64,000 bases of DNA from Eutrigla gurnardus. Lineage: Eukaryota > Chordata > Actinopteri > Perciformes > Triglidae. Shown in pieces: positions 36,471 to 48,110 of this stretch. The notes under the pieces were generated by a model, which worked only from the letters and a program-made list of their open reading frames with translations, had not been told where the DNA came from and made no database searches. Position 1 is the first letter of the stretch; the number at the start of each line of letters is the position of its first letter. Both the position numbers and the translations under genes were made by a program. The stretch covers positions 24,043,341-24,107,340 of the forward strand of contig OY741280.1 of the NCBI GenBank assembly GCA_963514095.1, given 5' to 3'.

Positions 36471-37467
36471 CCCTCATGCCCTCCTCAAATTTACTACGCA
36501 CTCGGCGAAAAAAGCCATGCACTTACAAACTGCTATAAAATCATCATACATCAATATTTTTTTCTATTTTTTTTTCATAAATCTCTTCAACAACTTCCAC
36601 CTTGCTCAAAACTACCAAACATTCAATAATTTTCCCTATAAATGAGAATTTGAGTATTTTCAGTTTTTAACAAAAAATGTGTTATTTTCCTTAGGAGGTA
36701 GATGGGGCTTTGGTGAGAATTAGAGGCTTGGATATGTCAAAGATTAGCAACAAAATTGATTTGATTGCATTAGTATTTTTTCTGTAGTACCAGATACTCC
36801 CTCTGGACACCCTCGTGGCAAAAAACGCCCCACATTTTTTAATCTCACTGGCATTGCAGTATAAAACCATGCATTCTGGTATGTTAGCTTTTCCTTATGA
36901 ACAAAAGTAGTGATATTTGACATTTTTACTGTATTTCACCATATCCAACCATTTTCCCATTGTAGGCCGATGCATGAAATTGTATTTTTGCCAGTTACCA
37001 GAGAAAAAATACAAATGCAATCAAATCAATTCCATTGCTAATCTTTGACATATACAAGCCTCTAATTCCCACCAAAACCCCACCCACCTCCTATTTATTA
37101 TATGGAATTTTTTTGCGTTAAAAAATTAAAAAAACTCAAACTGGTATTTATAGGGTTAAAATTCTGAAAATGATTGAATGTTTGGTTGTTTTGAGCAAGG
37201 TGGAAGTTGAAGAGATTTATGAAAAAAAAAGTAGAAAAAAATAGTGATGTATGATGATTTTTAGCAGTTTGTAAGTGCGTGGCTGTTTTCACCACGAGGG
37301 GGTCGAGTGCGTGCAAAAATGTGTCAATACAGTATAAAAGAAATAACTAAAAACAAGAGTTCTTGCAAAAATTCATGCCACAAGCTGTAACACAGCCAAA
37401 ATTATCACCAAATCAAAAACACAAATCAGGGAAAAATGGAGAAAAATGCCCGAGGAGGCCATGAGGG
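36471..37467. mobile_element. piggyBac-like fold-back element, 997 bp, nearly one palindrome
   Basis: Begins CCCTCATGCCCTCCTC and ends with the matching complement (GAGGAGGCCATGAGGG). It is flanked on both sides by TTAA (36467-36470, 37468-37471). The inverted similarity is not limited to the ends: CTTCCACCTTGCTCAAAAC and its complement, and AAATTGATTTGATTGCAT and its complement, sit at mirrored positions, so the arms of about 450 bp pair almost to the centre. TTAA and CCC ends are piggyBac features. No transposase is encoded. Confidence 0.85.
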
Positions 37468-37471
37468 TTAA

Positions 37472-37940
37472 ATCTATATATACATAAATATGTATATAAA
37501 AGCATATACATATATATATAATTATTAAAAATGAGAAACATTTATCAAAAGTTCCCTCAAGAACATGAGATCCAATTGGCTGGGATATTGATTTTTGTTG
37601 CTTTATTATTTTATGGATTAATTGTGACCATGTAGCCAATTATTTATATTTATAGATTAATAATTAAACCTTATTTGACCGACAAACAAGGCATAGTGGA
37701 CTGCAGTTAAACACAAATTTATTAAAAAATTAATTAAATGTTGATAATTAAAGACTTTGTCAAACTTGACTTTGACCAAGAGACGTTCATGTGCAAGTAA
37801 AACCCTGTGAATCGCAGCGTCCGGTGTCATGTGACATTTACTGGGCAGCGATGTGAATGTTTTCCTGAGAAAAAGTGAGTTTGGGATTTATAGCTTGTTT
37901 TCACATGTTGCCGACAAACACAAATAGAACAAGACACTTT
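37472..37940. other. AT-rich spacer downstream of psmb4
   Basis: No gene seen. Short ORFs at 37373-37639 run partly into the fold-back element. Confidence 0.35.
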
Positions 37941-37952
37941 GATTCATCACAT

Positions 37953-37958
37953 TTTATT
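37953..37958 (-). terminator. psmb4: Candidate polyadenylation signal of psmb4
   Basis: Minus-strand AATAAA 88 nt after the psmb4 stop codon, giving a short 3' UTR typical of proteasome genes. Confidence 0.65.
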
Positions 37959-38045
37959 TTCCATTATACAAAAGTTACAATGAACATCAGAAAAACAGCT
38001 AGAAAGATGAGTTGCAGTTATTGATGCGGCGAAGCTTCGTCGTCT

Positions 38046-39064
38046 TCATTCAAACCCGCTGCAGAGGAACAGAACAATCATTAATTATGACTCCATGATC
38101 TCCAGAAGAAACTTCAGGTAAAAACTTTAGAAACCAGCTTCCAGAGTGTAACCTTTTGACTACGCAACTTCAGTGTCGCCGTGGCAACCTGGCCCCACAC
38201 GCCTGCTACGTTTCAACAGCAACGGTGAATTACAGCGCTCACCCGTCCATGTTTTGTTCACCTTTATCGAGGCGGAAGGTTCGTCTATTAGAAAGTTTCA
38301 CTGCCACCCTTTCAAAACAATGTCGTCCGTTTTAAAAAACCTCAAGGAAAAAGAAAACAAGACCGTTGCCGTAGCAACATTCACCAGGAGCACCGTTTCA
38401 GCTGTAAACCCCCGACATGCGACGTCGCCAGCGACCAGTTCAACCTAACGCACACTATTTGAATTATTGTGTATTAAACTCCGCTGTGAATGATTGCACA
38501 CACATATTCATGCACATTTGCATGGTCTCCGAATGACAAGGAACTTGAATATTTCTTCAATACATTTCTCATATTTTCTTATTGATTTATTGAATTTTGA
38601 TTGATTAGATTAGAAAATCTGATGGAAAAAAAATATTAAATTAAATTGTCAAACAGAATGAAGTAAAACAGTTAACAGAATATGGGAAAAAATGAAACAG
38701 ATTTCATAAACCCCTAAAGGATGCCGGTTTCAATCCCTCCAGCTGTTTCGAGATGTGACCTTTGACCCTACCTGACCATGTGAGCGATGTCCCAGTTGGT
38801 TTCAGAAGACAGCGGGCCGATGATCTCCACGCCCTCCTCCGTCACGATGGCGATCTCGTGCTAAAATGAAACAACAAAAACACAAGCATCACGTCAGTTG
38901 CCGTGGAGACGGAGGAGACGGTGACCGTGAACCCGACGTGGACCGACCCGGTTGTAGGAGCGAGCGTCTCGGTAGTACAGCACTTTGAGGCAGCGCTCCA
39001 CCAGCTCCCGCGCCTCCTGCTTGGAGAGCTCCACTTTGTTCTCCACCACCTCCCTCATCAGCGG

Positions 39065-39100
<36 letters not shown>

Positions 39101-42100
39101 GCACACACAGACACACACAGAGTTCACAGGTCAAATCAACATAACCACGTCATTTAGAGGTTAGTTGATGTAGCAGCAGAAATAAGTAGAGACGAACATA
39201 GAAAGTCAAATAACGAGTGAAAAAACTGAAAATAAATCAACTATACACAATTTAAGCACTTTATTCTACATCAAAGCACTTTCAATCCTTGAAAACGCCA
39301 CTAAAATTCAAGTGTTTTCAAGGATTTCCAGCACCCGTGCCAACCCTGAGTCTAGTAAAGTGAAGCACGATGACGGCCAATCAGCTTCTAGATGATGAAT
39401 TATTAAAGTCATCAGCTGACCTCAGCTCAGTGACACTGTAATAATGATCACCATCAGATCATTGAAACTGTTTATTGATGACTCTACACAGATATTCTGT
39501 TCCGACGGTCACGACTCACCTGAGCCAGGTACGCTCCGAAGCCAGTGGCCACCGTGGGCGCCTCATAGGCCACGCCCAGCTTGTCCACGTAACCCAGGAA
39601 ACTAGAGGCAGGCAAGAAGGCCCAACAAATTAATTCACCAGAAATATATCGGAAATAAAATCCCCCAAAGTAATGTAAGATTAATAATTAACAGAATCAG
39701 AAAGGAGTTCATTAGTATGTTTTCACAAACAAGGACTTCAGTGCGACGATAAACGACAACAAAACAAGGACTGCAGTCAAGAACAAATAACATTTAAAAA
39801 AGAATCATAAAACATAAAAATAAACCAATAATTAAATAAAACAATTACCCAAAAAACTAAAATAAAAAACAATGACCCCCCCCCACCATGATATAATTAT
39901 ATTTACAATTAGTGCAGAATGTTGCAAAAGATGAAGCTTTTTAAAAGCAGATCCAGGAGGAGGTCCGGAGCGACACAGCCGTGAAGCAGAACAGGAAGTG
40001 GTGCTCACCTCTCCCCGTTGTAGAAGCCTCCGATGACCACGGTGTTCCACAGCGGGTTCATCTTGCTGCGGCGGTTGTACATGACCCGGGTCAGCCAGGA
40101 GTGGACCGCCTTGGGACTGTAGCTGTGTCCGTCGCCCAGCAGCTCCTCATCGATGCTGGAACAGAACACAGTTAGCACCGAGCAGCTCCACCTGCAGGCT
40201 AGTGGCTCAATCTACCCCGCTGCTCCTAACTCACCCCGTTTCCATAGCAACCCTACCCTACCCCACCCCTGCTGGAGGACTGAACGGATACACAAGCCCC
40301 TTCCAGCTGTGGTAAACTCCATATTTGTACCAATCCAATGGTCAGTATTCAGTCTACTTATTATGTCACTTGTTGATCACATTAAATGAGATGTTATTGT
40401 CCTCTAAACAACCAACATGATGTTTGGAGACAGCTTTTTACAGAAGGACCACAAATGAAAGGAAAACTAATTCCACTAACAGATCCACAGAAATATAATC
40501 ACCAACTATTTTCATCATCTGTTCATCATCAAAAGTCATTTTTCATAAAGAAATGTCAGGAAATGCTGTTTTCAGTCCCTCAGATATGGAGATCTTCTTT
40601 TCTCTGTTCTATCATAGATGTCATCACATACAACACACATTTATAGACCTTTATTCTACATCCAAGCACTTTGCAAACCTTGGAAACACCACACTAAAGT
40701 GTTTTCAAGGACTTCCAGCACCCGTATGAACCCTGTAGCTAGAATGGCTACTGAAGACAGAGCAGCAACGACCATGATGATGTCATCACCAGGTGGACCC
40801 GGCGGAAGCTTACACCATCTGACCGATGATCTGTTTGAGGTACTGGTAGTCGGCGTAGTCTCCCGACGCTCCCAGGATGGTGTTGTCGTTCACCTGAAAC
40901 ACAAACACACCAACAACTCTTCACTTCCAGAATAGAGATCAAATCATTTCAGGGACCCCCTGCAGTAACGCTGTGGACCCCCTAAAGGTCCTGGACCCCC
41001 TGCAGTAACGCTGTGGACCCCCTAAGGGTCCTGGACCCCCTGCAGTAACGCTGTGGACCCCCTAGGGGTCCTGGACCCCCTGTTGAAGATCTGATCGAAG
41101 TCAATCATCACATTCCCGACTTCCACCGACTAGAAAGATGAATTTATGAAGTATGATTAATTAATGCAGGCAGATGAAGATTATTCTCCATGAAGAAATT
41201 CTGTGTTTTATCTATGAAGCAATTCAAATATCTGGTTTATTAACCAAATGTAAATTCCAGGATGTTTTAGTTCCACTTGTACAGTGTTAAAAGTATTTTG
41301 ATGATTATCAGAATTTTGGCGTTTTTAATATGGTCCCGTGTGGGACTGGAACTACTTTCTTAAAGTGTGCAGGTTTTGCCTCTCTAGAAACCGTCTATGT
41401 AAGCCAGCTCTCTCTGGAGCCACAGTCAGGTTTGACCCTTCTGGGCTCCCGTTGAAACACGGAGGTCGACCCGGCAGACTCTCTCTCTATAGAACCCATA
41501 GAACCCCCTGAACGCTGCACGCTGGCCCTTTAATCAGCATCATCCCCATGACATCATCAACAACCCGTCTGTCTGCGTGCAGCAGCAACCGTCACCTTCA
41601 TGATGCGTGAAATGTTCCTGAAGCGAGCCAGAGAGCCGTAGGAGCCCAACATGTCCGCCGCGATGATCACGCCGCCGGTGAACTTCACGCCGAGCACCGA
41701 CGTCCCGGTGACCATGGGGTTACTGTGGGTACAGACAGACAGGACGTTTGTTACCGCGGGGAGACAGACAGGACGTTTGTTACTGTGGGTACAGACAGAC
41801 AGGACGTTTGTTACTGTGGGTACAGACAGACAGGACGTTTGTTACCGCGGGGAGACAGACAGGACGTTTGTTAGTATCAGTATCAGACCAGGTATCAGGT
41901 AAGACCAGATATCAGACCAGGTATCAGGTAAGACCAGATATCAGACCAGGTATCAGGCAAGACCAGGTATCAGGTAAGACCAGGTATCAGACCAGGTATC
42001 AGGTAAGACCAGGTATCAGACCAGGTATCAGGTAAGACCAGATATCAGACCAGGTATCAGGCAAGACCAGGTATCAGGTAAGACCAGGTATCAGACCAGA

Positions 42101-43156
42101 TATCAGGTAAGACCAGGTATCAGACCAGGTATCAGGTAAGACCAGGTATCAGACCAGGTATCAGGTAAGACCAGGTATCAGACCAGGTATCAGGTAAGAC
42201 CAGGTATCAGACCAGATATCAGGTAAGACCAGGTATCAGACCAGGTATCAGGTAAGACCAGGTATCAGACCAGGTATCAGGTAAGACCAGGTATCAGGTA
42301 AGACCAGGTATCAGGTAAGACCAGGTATCAGACCAGGTATCAGGTAAGACCAGGTATCAGACCAGGTATCAGGTAAGACCAGGTATCAGACCAGGTATCA
42401 GACCAGGTATCAGACCAGGTATCAGACCAGATATCAGGTAAGACCAGGTATCAGACCAGGTATCAGGTAAGACCAGGTATCAGACCAGATATCAGGTAAG
42501 ACCAGGTATCAGACCAGGTATCAGGTAAGACCAGGTATCAGACCAGGTATCAGGTAAGACCAGGTATCAGACCAGGTATCAGGTAAGACCAGGTATCAGA
42601 CCTTCATACGTGATATTGTTTTCTTATATAACGTGTTTTAATAGTCACGACTCCGTATTTTAAAAACGTTACTGTTGTTTTACTGCAAATTTGTAAATTA
42701 AAGTAAATCAGTGTTTCCTGTCGCGTTAGCTGTCGGTGGCTAGCTAACGCAGCTAACAGTTAGTCAGCAAATCAGAGAGAACACGAACAACACTACGACG
42801 TTTCCGGCTTTATATTAATGTAGATTCTCATGTATACTTTACGTTAGTTACGTTAATGTATACATCTCTGAACTGAGCTGTAAACGCGTCACAAGGGACG
42901 TAAACTTGCAGTTAGCTTAGCACCGGCTAAGCTCCCCGTTCTCCATGATGATGCAGCACTGCGGCGGCGGAGCGCTAAACCGAAACCGACAGGCCCGGCT
43001 CCCCGCCCCGGTTCCGCCGCAGCGGCCCACTCACAGCGTGTGTCTGACCGGTCCGCATGATGTCCCCAGCCCGCCGCCGCTGCCTGGAAAGGAGTAATAC
43101 TGCCCGGGCTTTGGTCCGTTCTCCCAGAAACTCAGCTTCAAGCCGCTCGACTCCAT
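38046..43156 (-). CDS. psmb4: Proteasome 20S subunit beta-7 (PSMB4), 8 coding exons
   Basis: Non-catalytic beta subunit of the 20S core; in known structures its long C-terminus helps join the two half-proteasomes. Exons (minus): 43156-43035, 41722-41596, 40893-40814, 40155-40009, 39601-39520, 39064-38948, 38860-38772, 38058-38046; 258 aa, all phases fit (human 264). Residues 1-39 are the propeptide and TLNPMVTGTS (from T40) marks the mature start. The family blocks IIAADMLGSYGSLARF, LGASGDYADYQYL, GDGHSYSPKAVHSWL and ETNWDIAHMVSGFE follow in order. The last exon codes only for the end of SGFE plus stop. The exon 6 donor is weak (CGG then GTCGGT). Introns 1 and 3 carry repeats. The ATG is the first in the exon in frame with the conserved body. 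Confidence 0.96.
39240..39352 (+). mobile_element. 3' fragment of the CAGGGTTC-type repeat, psmb4 intron 5
   Basis: Contains AAAATTCAAGTGTTTTCAAG GATTTCCAGCACCC followed by an AACCCTG end. Same orientation as the other copies. Confidence 0.65.
40292..40732 (+). mobile_element. Second near-identical copy of the CAGGGTTC-type repeat, psmb4 intron 3
   Basis: Starts internally (CCCCTTCCAGCTGTGG) and lacks the left end of the 34.65-kb copy. From there about 340 bp agree with 34731-35070 at all but about one position; the last about 100 bp have diverged. It ends TATGAACCCTG. The shared ORF of about 86 codons is a repeat ORF, not a gene. Confidence 0.85.
40936..41085. repeat. 40-bp tandem repeat GGACCCCCTGCAGTAACGCT
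   Basis: Three to four copies in psmb4 intron 2. A related single copy in reverse orientation lies at about 55978-56010. Confidence 0.85.
41730..41876. repeat. Minisatellite ACAGACAGACAGGACGTTTG, psmb4 intron 1
   Basis: About four copies of a 30-36 bp unit ending TTACTGTGGGT or TTACCGCGGGG, beginning 4 bases from the exon 2 acceptor. Confidence 0.88.
41877..42602. repeat. Minisatellite of 12- and 17-bp units (ACCAGGTATCAG / + GTAAG), psmb4 intron 1
   Basis: Mostly a 29-bp dimer made of ACCAGGTATCAG plus ACCAGGTATCAGGTAAG. The word CAGGTAAGAC, a strong splice-donor consensus, occurs about 25 times on the plus strand, antisense to psmb4. Confidence 0.95.
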
Positions 43157-43310
43157 GTTGGAAATTACTGCAGGAAGTGACGACATCGCGTTTTCTTCAT
43201 AGCGGTCCGACGTCACGGCGCAGCGCCGTAGCGCCGCCTGCTGATTGGATGAATACCGTTTTTCACAATTAAATCAGTTCAAAGTATCATTGACATAATT
43301 TTCATTCCTC
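43157..43310 (-). promoter_or_regulatory. psmb4: psmb4 promoter-proximal region
   Basis: Short GC-rich stretch with CGCAGCGCCGTAGCGCC directly upstream of the psmb4 ATG, with no TATA box, as is usual for a housekeeping gene. Beyond it AT-rich satellite begins. Confidence 0.45.
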
Positions 43311-43317
43311 CAGCATC

Positions 43318-43777
43318 AATATAATACAATATGATATAATATAATATAATATAATATAATATAATATAATATAATATAATATAATATAATATAATATAAA
43401 ATAATATGAAATGATATGATATGATATGATATGATATGATATAATATAATATAATATGATATGACATAATATAATATAATATAATACAATATGATATAAT
43501 ATAATATAATATAATATAATATAATATAAAATAATATGAAATGAAATGATATGATATGATATGATATAATATAATATGATATGATATGACATAATATAAT
43601 ATAATATAATATAATACAATATGATATAATATAATATAATATAATATAATATAATATAATATAATATAAAATAATATGAAATGATATGATATAATATAAT
43701 ATAATATGATATGACATAATATAATATAATATAATATAATATAATACAATATGATATAATATAAGATACTATAATAT
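43318..43777. repeat. (ATAAT/ATGAT)n AT-rich satellite, left part
   Basis: Runs of ATAATATAATATAATATGAT with higher-order repetition. Long minus-strand ORFs of I/L/Y-rich peptides across it are artefacts. Confidence 0.97.
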
Positions 43778-43960
43778 CCATCCATTTTCTTCCGCTTATC
43801 CGGGACCGGGTCGCGGGGGCAGCTGCCTGAGCAGGGACGCCCAGGCAGCTGCCTGAGCAGGGACGCCCAGACAGAGGACCCCAAGGCATTCCCAGGCCAG
43901 CCGGGTGACATAGTCACTCCAGCGTGTCCTGGGTCTTCCTCGGGGTCTCCTCCCGACTAT
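43778..43960. mobile_element. Common teleost interspersed repeat (TCCATTTTCTTCCGCTTATC)
   Basis: Carries the words TCCGCTTATCCGGGACCGGG, CCAGGCCAGCCGGGTGACAT and CTCCAGCGTGTCCTGGGTCT, which I recognise as a repeat widespread in fish genomes, probably retrotransposon-derived. Inside, a segment of about 27 bp with GCAGCTGCCTGAGCAGGGAC is duplicated. It separates the two halves of the AT satellite. Family not assigned. Confidence 0.7.
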
Positions 43961-44155
43961 AATATAGAATACTATAATATAATATACTATAATATGATAT
44001 GATAAAATATAATATAATATAATATAATATAATATAATATAAAATAATATGAAATGATATGATATGATATGATATAATATAATATAATATGATATGACAT
44101 AATACAATATAATATACTACAATATAATATACTATAATATGACTTAACAAAGCAT
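43961..44155. repeat. (ATAAT/ATGAT)n AT-rich satellite, right part
   Basis: Continues the array of 43318-43777. Confidence 0.95.
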
Positions 44156-44289
44156 GACTCAGCACTTTTTACTGATCACCACCATGATGGAGTTATTTCA
44201 GCATCCTTTTCATCTACACATATCCCATCATACACACATAAAATAACTTGAAAACACAAACGCGTCTAGGTTTTAGTATTTGATTGTAT

Positions 44290-44295
44290 TTTATT
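44290..44295 (-). terminator. Candidate polyadenylation signal of lipocalin gene A
   Basis: Minus-strand AATAAA 54 nt downstream of the stop codon at 44349. Confidence 0.65.
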
Positions 44296-44348
44296 GGTGA
44301 ACAACATATCTGATAACAGATGATTCTGTGTTTGTTCACCATCTTCAC

Positions 44349-44727
44349 TCAGGACGCTGCCGTTGGTTCAGGAGGACTCGAGGTCGCAGCCTCGTTCTCT
44401 GCATGAGGAACCTCAGGACAAAGATCTGTGAGGAGACGAGAGGATGAATGGCGTTATAAGTCTCACTGATCTCATGTGAGATCATCTTAGATGATGTGCG
44501 TGAGGATGATGCGTGAGGAGAACTGACCCGCAGCCCCATCGTACACGAAGGCATGTTCGACATGGTCTGCATGGAAACCCAGACATGCCGCCATTTTCTC
44601 GTAACGACTGTGGCCTGCTCTCAACTGCTCAGCGTCACGATGAAGATGATGCCCCTCCCTCTCTGAAACACAATGATGCATCATTCCTTTCAGTTTACAG
44701 TTTGTGACCCAATGATGGTAACATGAA

Positions 44728-44761
<34 letters not shown>

Positions 44762-44957
44762 GAGTTTACTGTAGTTCATCAGGAACCGGCCCTGCGATTC
44801 TTCGTAGAGGCCGATCAGACAGTCGGAGCAGCTCTCGTAGAAGTCCAGGTGACCGGAGTTGTTGTACGGACTGATGACTCCGTCGTTCTCCATCACTGAC
44901 ACACGACACACAGTCGTCAACAACAACAACATCTATCTGTACTTGAGTATTTATGTG

Positions 44958-44999
<42 letters not shown>

Positions 45000-46193
45000 A
45001 CTCACTGCCTGCAATGTTGTGCAGTGTGTGGTTGTCAGATCCGGCTGTCGTCATGTTGATGACGAAGCGAACACAATGGTTGCCACTGAAAACGACACAA
45101 ATCGGTTTGACAAGCTTTTATCTGACGTTAGTTTGTGACAACGAGGACACCGACCTGATCATGTTCCTCTCGTCGAAGACGAAGGTCTGGTTGTCGCTGA
45201 GGAGCTGGAAATGGATCCAGTTGCTGGTCAGGTTTGGCAGCAGGTCCAAGCCTTCTTTATAGTCAGCGACAGTCCAGTCCAGAACCCAGTGCCCGAAAAC
45301 CTGCAGGAGAAGGGGAATCCGACTGAGCTGTTTATTTGTTATAAAACCCAAGACGGACACGACCAGAAACCAGTGATATTGATGAAATAACTTTTCGTCA
45401 TGAAATGCTGTCTGAAGATATGTTTACATCAATCTGACTCTGGTTCTGTTTAGTTTATTAGTTTATTGTTAATTTGGTGAACAGTCCCCTTAAATGAACT
45501 GTAGTCACTGCAGCAACACTGAAGGCACATATAAGACATAACATGTATATATAAGACATAACATGTACATATAAGACATAACATGTACATATAAGACATA
45601 ACATGTACATATAATACATAACATGTATATATAATACATAACATGTACATATAATACATAACATGTACATATAAGACATAACATGTACATATAAGACATA
45701 ACATGTACATATAAGACATAACATGTATATATAATACATAACATGTACATATAAGACATAACATGTACATATAATACATAACATGTACATATAAGACATA
45801 ACATGTACATATAAGACATAACATGTATATATAATACATAACATGTATATATAATACATATCATGTACATATAAGACATAACATGTACATATAAGACATA
45901 ACATGTACATATAAGACATAACATGTACATATAAGACATAACATGTACATATAAGACATAACATGTATATATAATACATAACATGAACATATAAGACATA
46001 ACATGTATATATAATACATAACATGTACATATAAGACATAACATGCAGACAGGCAACAAAGATGGAGGGGCAGCATCAGTGATGATGTCACATCAAACAC
46101 AGGATGAATGTGTGCAGTTGTAGCTAACGGACAGCCATGTGTTCAGGTGAGTTGTAAAGGTGGAGAATGTATGTGTAAGTTTATCTATCTATC

Positions 46194-46237
<44 letters not shown>

Positions 46238-46736
46238 TGGTTGTACTGAATTCCAGGTTTGCATGGCTGTAACAGAGAATGATAGCTGACCAAATGTGCT
46301 TTTCCTCAATGGGATCAGAAGGTCGCCTCGTGTGCTGCTGCTGGTCACCTGACTGCTGGGGTTACTTGGGTTATGAGTTAAGAGGAGGAGGAACAGTGTG
46401 TTGCACAATTTTGTAGACCAGGCAGATGTTTTTGTATTTAATTACATCTTCCCAGTTCTGTTGGTCTTCTTAACATATCATGATGTTAAATCTGTAAATA
46501 AGTGAAGGTTTCTGTGGATTGAAACCGAGATAATGAAACCTCCTCTGAAATAAACTCACCCGGGACGACAGGAACCCCATCTGGACTCCAGAATGGATCA
46601 GGATCACACTCACCTTGTGCAGGTCTGACGTCTCCACCTTCTTCAGATCCTCGCAGTCCTCCTGGACCTGCATGGCGGCCTCGAAGCTCGGCGCCAGCAG
46701 CATCAGCAGCATCACGGCTCTCTTCACAACACACAT
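44349..46736 (-). CDS. Secreted lipocalin A (alpha-1-acid glycoprotein / TBT-binding-protein-like), 6 exons
   Basis: Probable plasma carrier of small hydrophobic ligands. Exons (minus): 46736-46614, 45300-45155, 45085-45006, 44895-44770, 44662-44528, 44425-44349; 228 aa, phases 0-2-1-1-1. Signal peptide MCVVKRAVMLLMLLAPSFEA. The lipocalin GxW motif is FGHW (43-46). Several N-glycosylation sequons (NLT, NQT, NMT, NHT, NNS) and paired Cys (ESCSDC) recall orosomucoid; CLGF and FVYDGAADLC close the barrel and form the C-terminal disulfide region. Phases and architecture match lipocalins B and C, but the sequence is distant from both and may be the oldest member. A TATAAG box lies about 45 nt upstream of the ATG. 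Family placement is by motif and memory; ligand unknown. Confidence 0.85.
45537..46045. repeat. 20-bp minisatellite ACATGTACATATAAGACATA, lipocalin A intron 1
   Basis: About 25 copies with GTACAT/GTATAT and AAGAC/AATAC variants. Y/C/M-rich minus-strand ORFs across it are artefacts. Confidence 0.97.
46187..46238. repeat. (TA)n(GA)n microsatellite
   Basis: TATC, TA and GA dinucleotide runs in lipocalin A intron 1. Confidence 0.93.
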
Positions 46737-46778
46737 CCTGACACGATGAGACGAGTGAGAGGAGGGCAGCAGGGCGGC

Positions 46779-46784
46779 TTATAA
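46779..46784 (-). promoter_or_regulatory. TATA-like box of lipocalin A
   Basis: CTTATAAG, read on either strand, about 45 nt upstream of the lipocalin A ATG. Confidence 0.55.
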
Positions 46785-46789
46785 GGCCC

Positions 46790-47620
46790 GACAGGACTCA
46801 GCGGGACCCTGAGCCGGTCCAAAGTGTGTGTGTGCTCAGAGTGGGATGAGTCCGTGATTCACTATGGGTCTGTTTGTGTGTAGAAGGAGACAAGGTCGCT
46901 GGTTTCTGTTTGAGGAGGAGAAACGCCAAAAACCTTCATCTTCATCTTCATCCCGTTGGTCTGGAGAACCCTCCACGTTCACATTACTGTTCTGGAAATG
47001 AAAATCAACACGTATATGACACAATCACGCCTCATTTGCATATTTTAACATAACATAACAGCATTGTTTCATACCGATGTCCCTGAACGCAACACGCATT
47101 AACCAGATTCTTCATTTGTATTCAAACTGCACACTCTTTGTTCTTTATCAATGCCTGTTTCACTGCTTCAGTGATGTGCAGATGATAAGTCTGTATTTCA
47201 GGAGTCCAGATGTTTGAACAGCAACTGGGTCAGTGATAATAATGATTATGGATATTTGTATGCATGTGAAGTGTTTAAGAGAGGACCGATCCTAACGGGT
47301 TACAACGGCGACGTGGAGTCTGGTTCTATGTGGTTCTACGAGGCGGTTTGTTTGTTTTTTTGCTGGTTTAGGGTCCGGGCGTTAACAGACCTCCCACCAT
47401 GAACACAGGCTCAGAATGTAGTTCAGGTGGAGTGACGAGAGTATTGATCCGTCTGCGGTGGACAAGCAATACGTGGTAATACGTTAATATTCAGGGAATT
47501 AGTCTGCCGTTGATGTTTGTCCTGTAGTTCATCATGGTCTATTTCTTGTAACTACAGCTCCCATCATGCTTTGGGGGATAGGAATTAGAACGTTGCCACA
47601 GAGTCAGTTAGGTGTGGTGG
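46790..47620. other. Spacer between lipocalins A and B, no gene seen
   Basis: Unique sequence. ORFs of about 60 codons show no family features. Confidence 0.35.
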
Positions 47621-47624
47621 GCCG

Positions 47625-47830
47625 CACTGTGACCTCACAGGGGCCCGGGTTCCAGACCCTGTTCAGGGGTCCTTCTGTGTGGAGTTTGCATGTTCTCCCC
47701 GTGTCAGCGTGGGTTCTCTCCGGGTTCTACTGCTTCCCTCCATAGTCCAAAGCCCTGCAGGTTCATTGAGGACCCTAAATGTGAATGTGAAGGTTGTCGG
47801 TCTCCATGAGTCGGGTGTTGGGACCTTGAG
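47625..47830 (+). mobile_element. Degenerate tRNA-derived SINE, 5' part
   Basis: Contains the family body TGTGTGGAGTTTGCATGTTC, GGGTTCTCTCCGGGTTCT and AGTCCAAAGCCCTGCAGG. The tRNA-like head is eroded (GTGGGCCGCACTGTGACCTC). Its 3' tail appears displaced to about 49078. Confidence 0.75.
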
Positions 47831-48110
47831 GTTCATGGATGCAGATTGATTGTTTCTGAGCATTGAGGTTGGAGCGTCCTCTGTGAGAAAACACAGCTAC
47901 GCACCTCCACAGCGGGTCTTCCCCCCTCCCCCATCTGCCTGGTCACCTCAGTGAAACCTACCCATTGTGATTGTTCAACTCCCTCCTCCTGAGCAGACCA
48001 ACTGGGAATCTTCCTCTTTCTCCTGAGAGGTCGACCTGAGCGGACGTCTCCTGCTCCTCTTCCGCCCTCCAAACAGCCAACAAGCTGGCTGTTGGAGCTG
48101 GGCTGGTCTC

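Noticed and set aside
43279..44165. Long I/L/Y-rich minus-strand ORFs resembling membrane proteins
   Set aside because: Translation of an AT-rich satellite with TATAAT-type units; open in several frames at once.
45450..46100. Y/C/M-rich ORFs up to 193 codons
   Set aside because: Translation of a 20-bp minisatellite (60 bp gives a 20-residue period) in lipocalin A intron 1; open in three frames.
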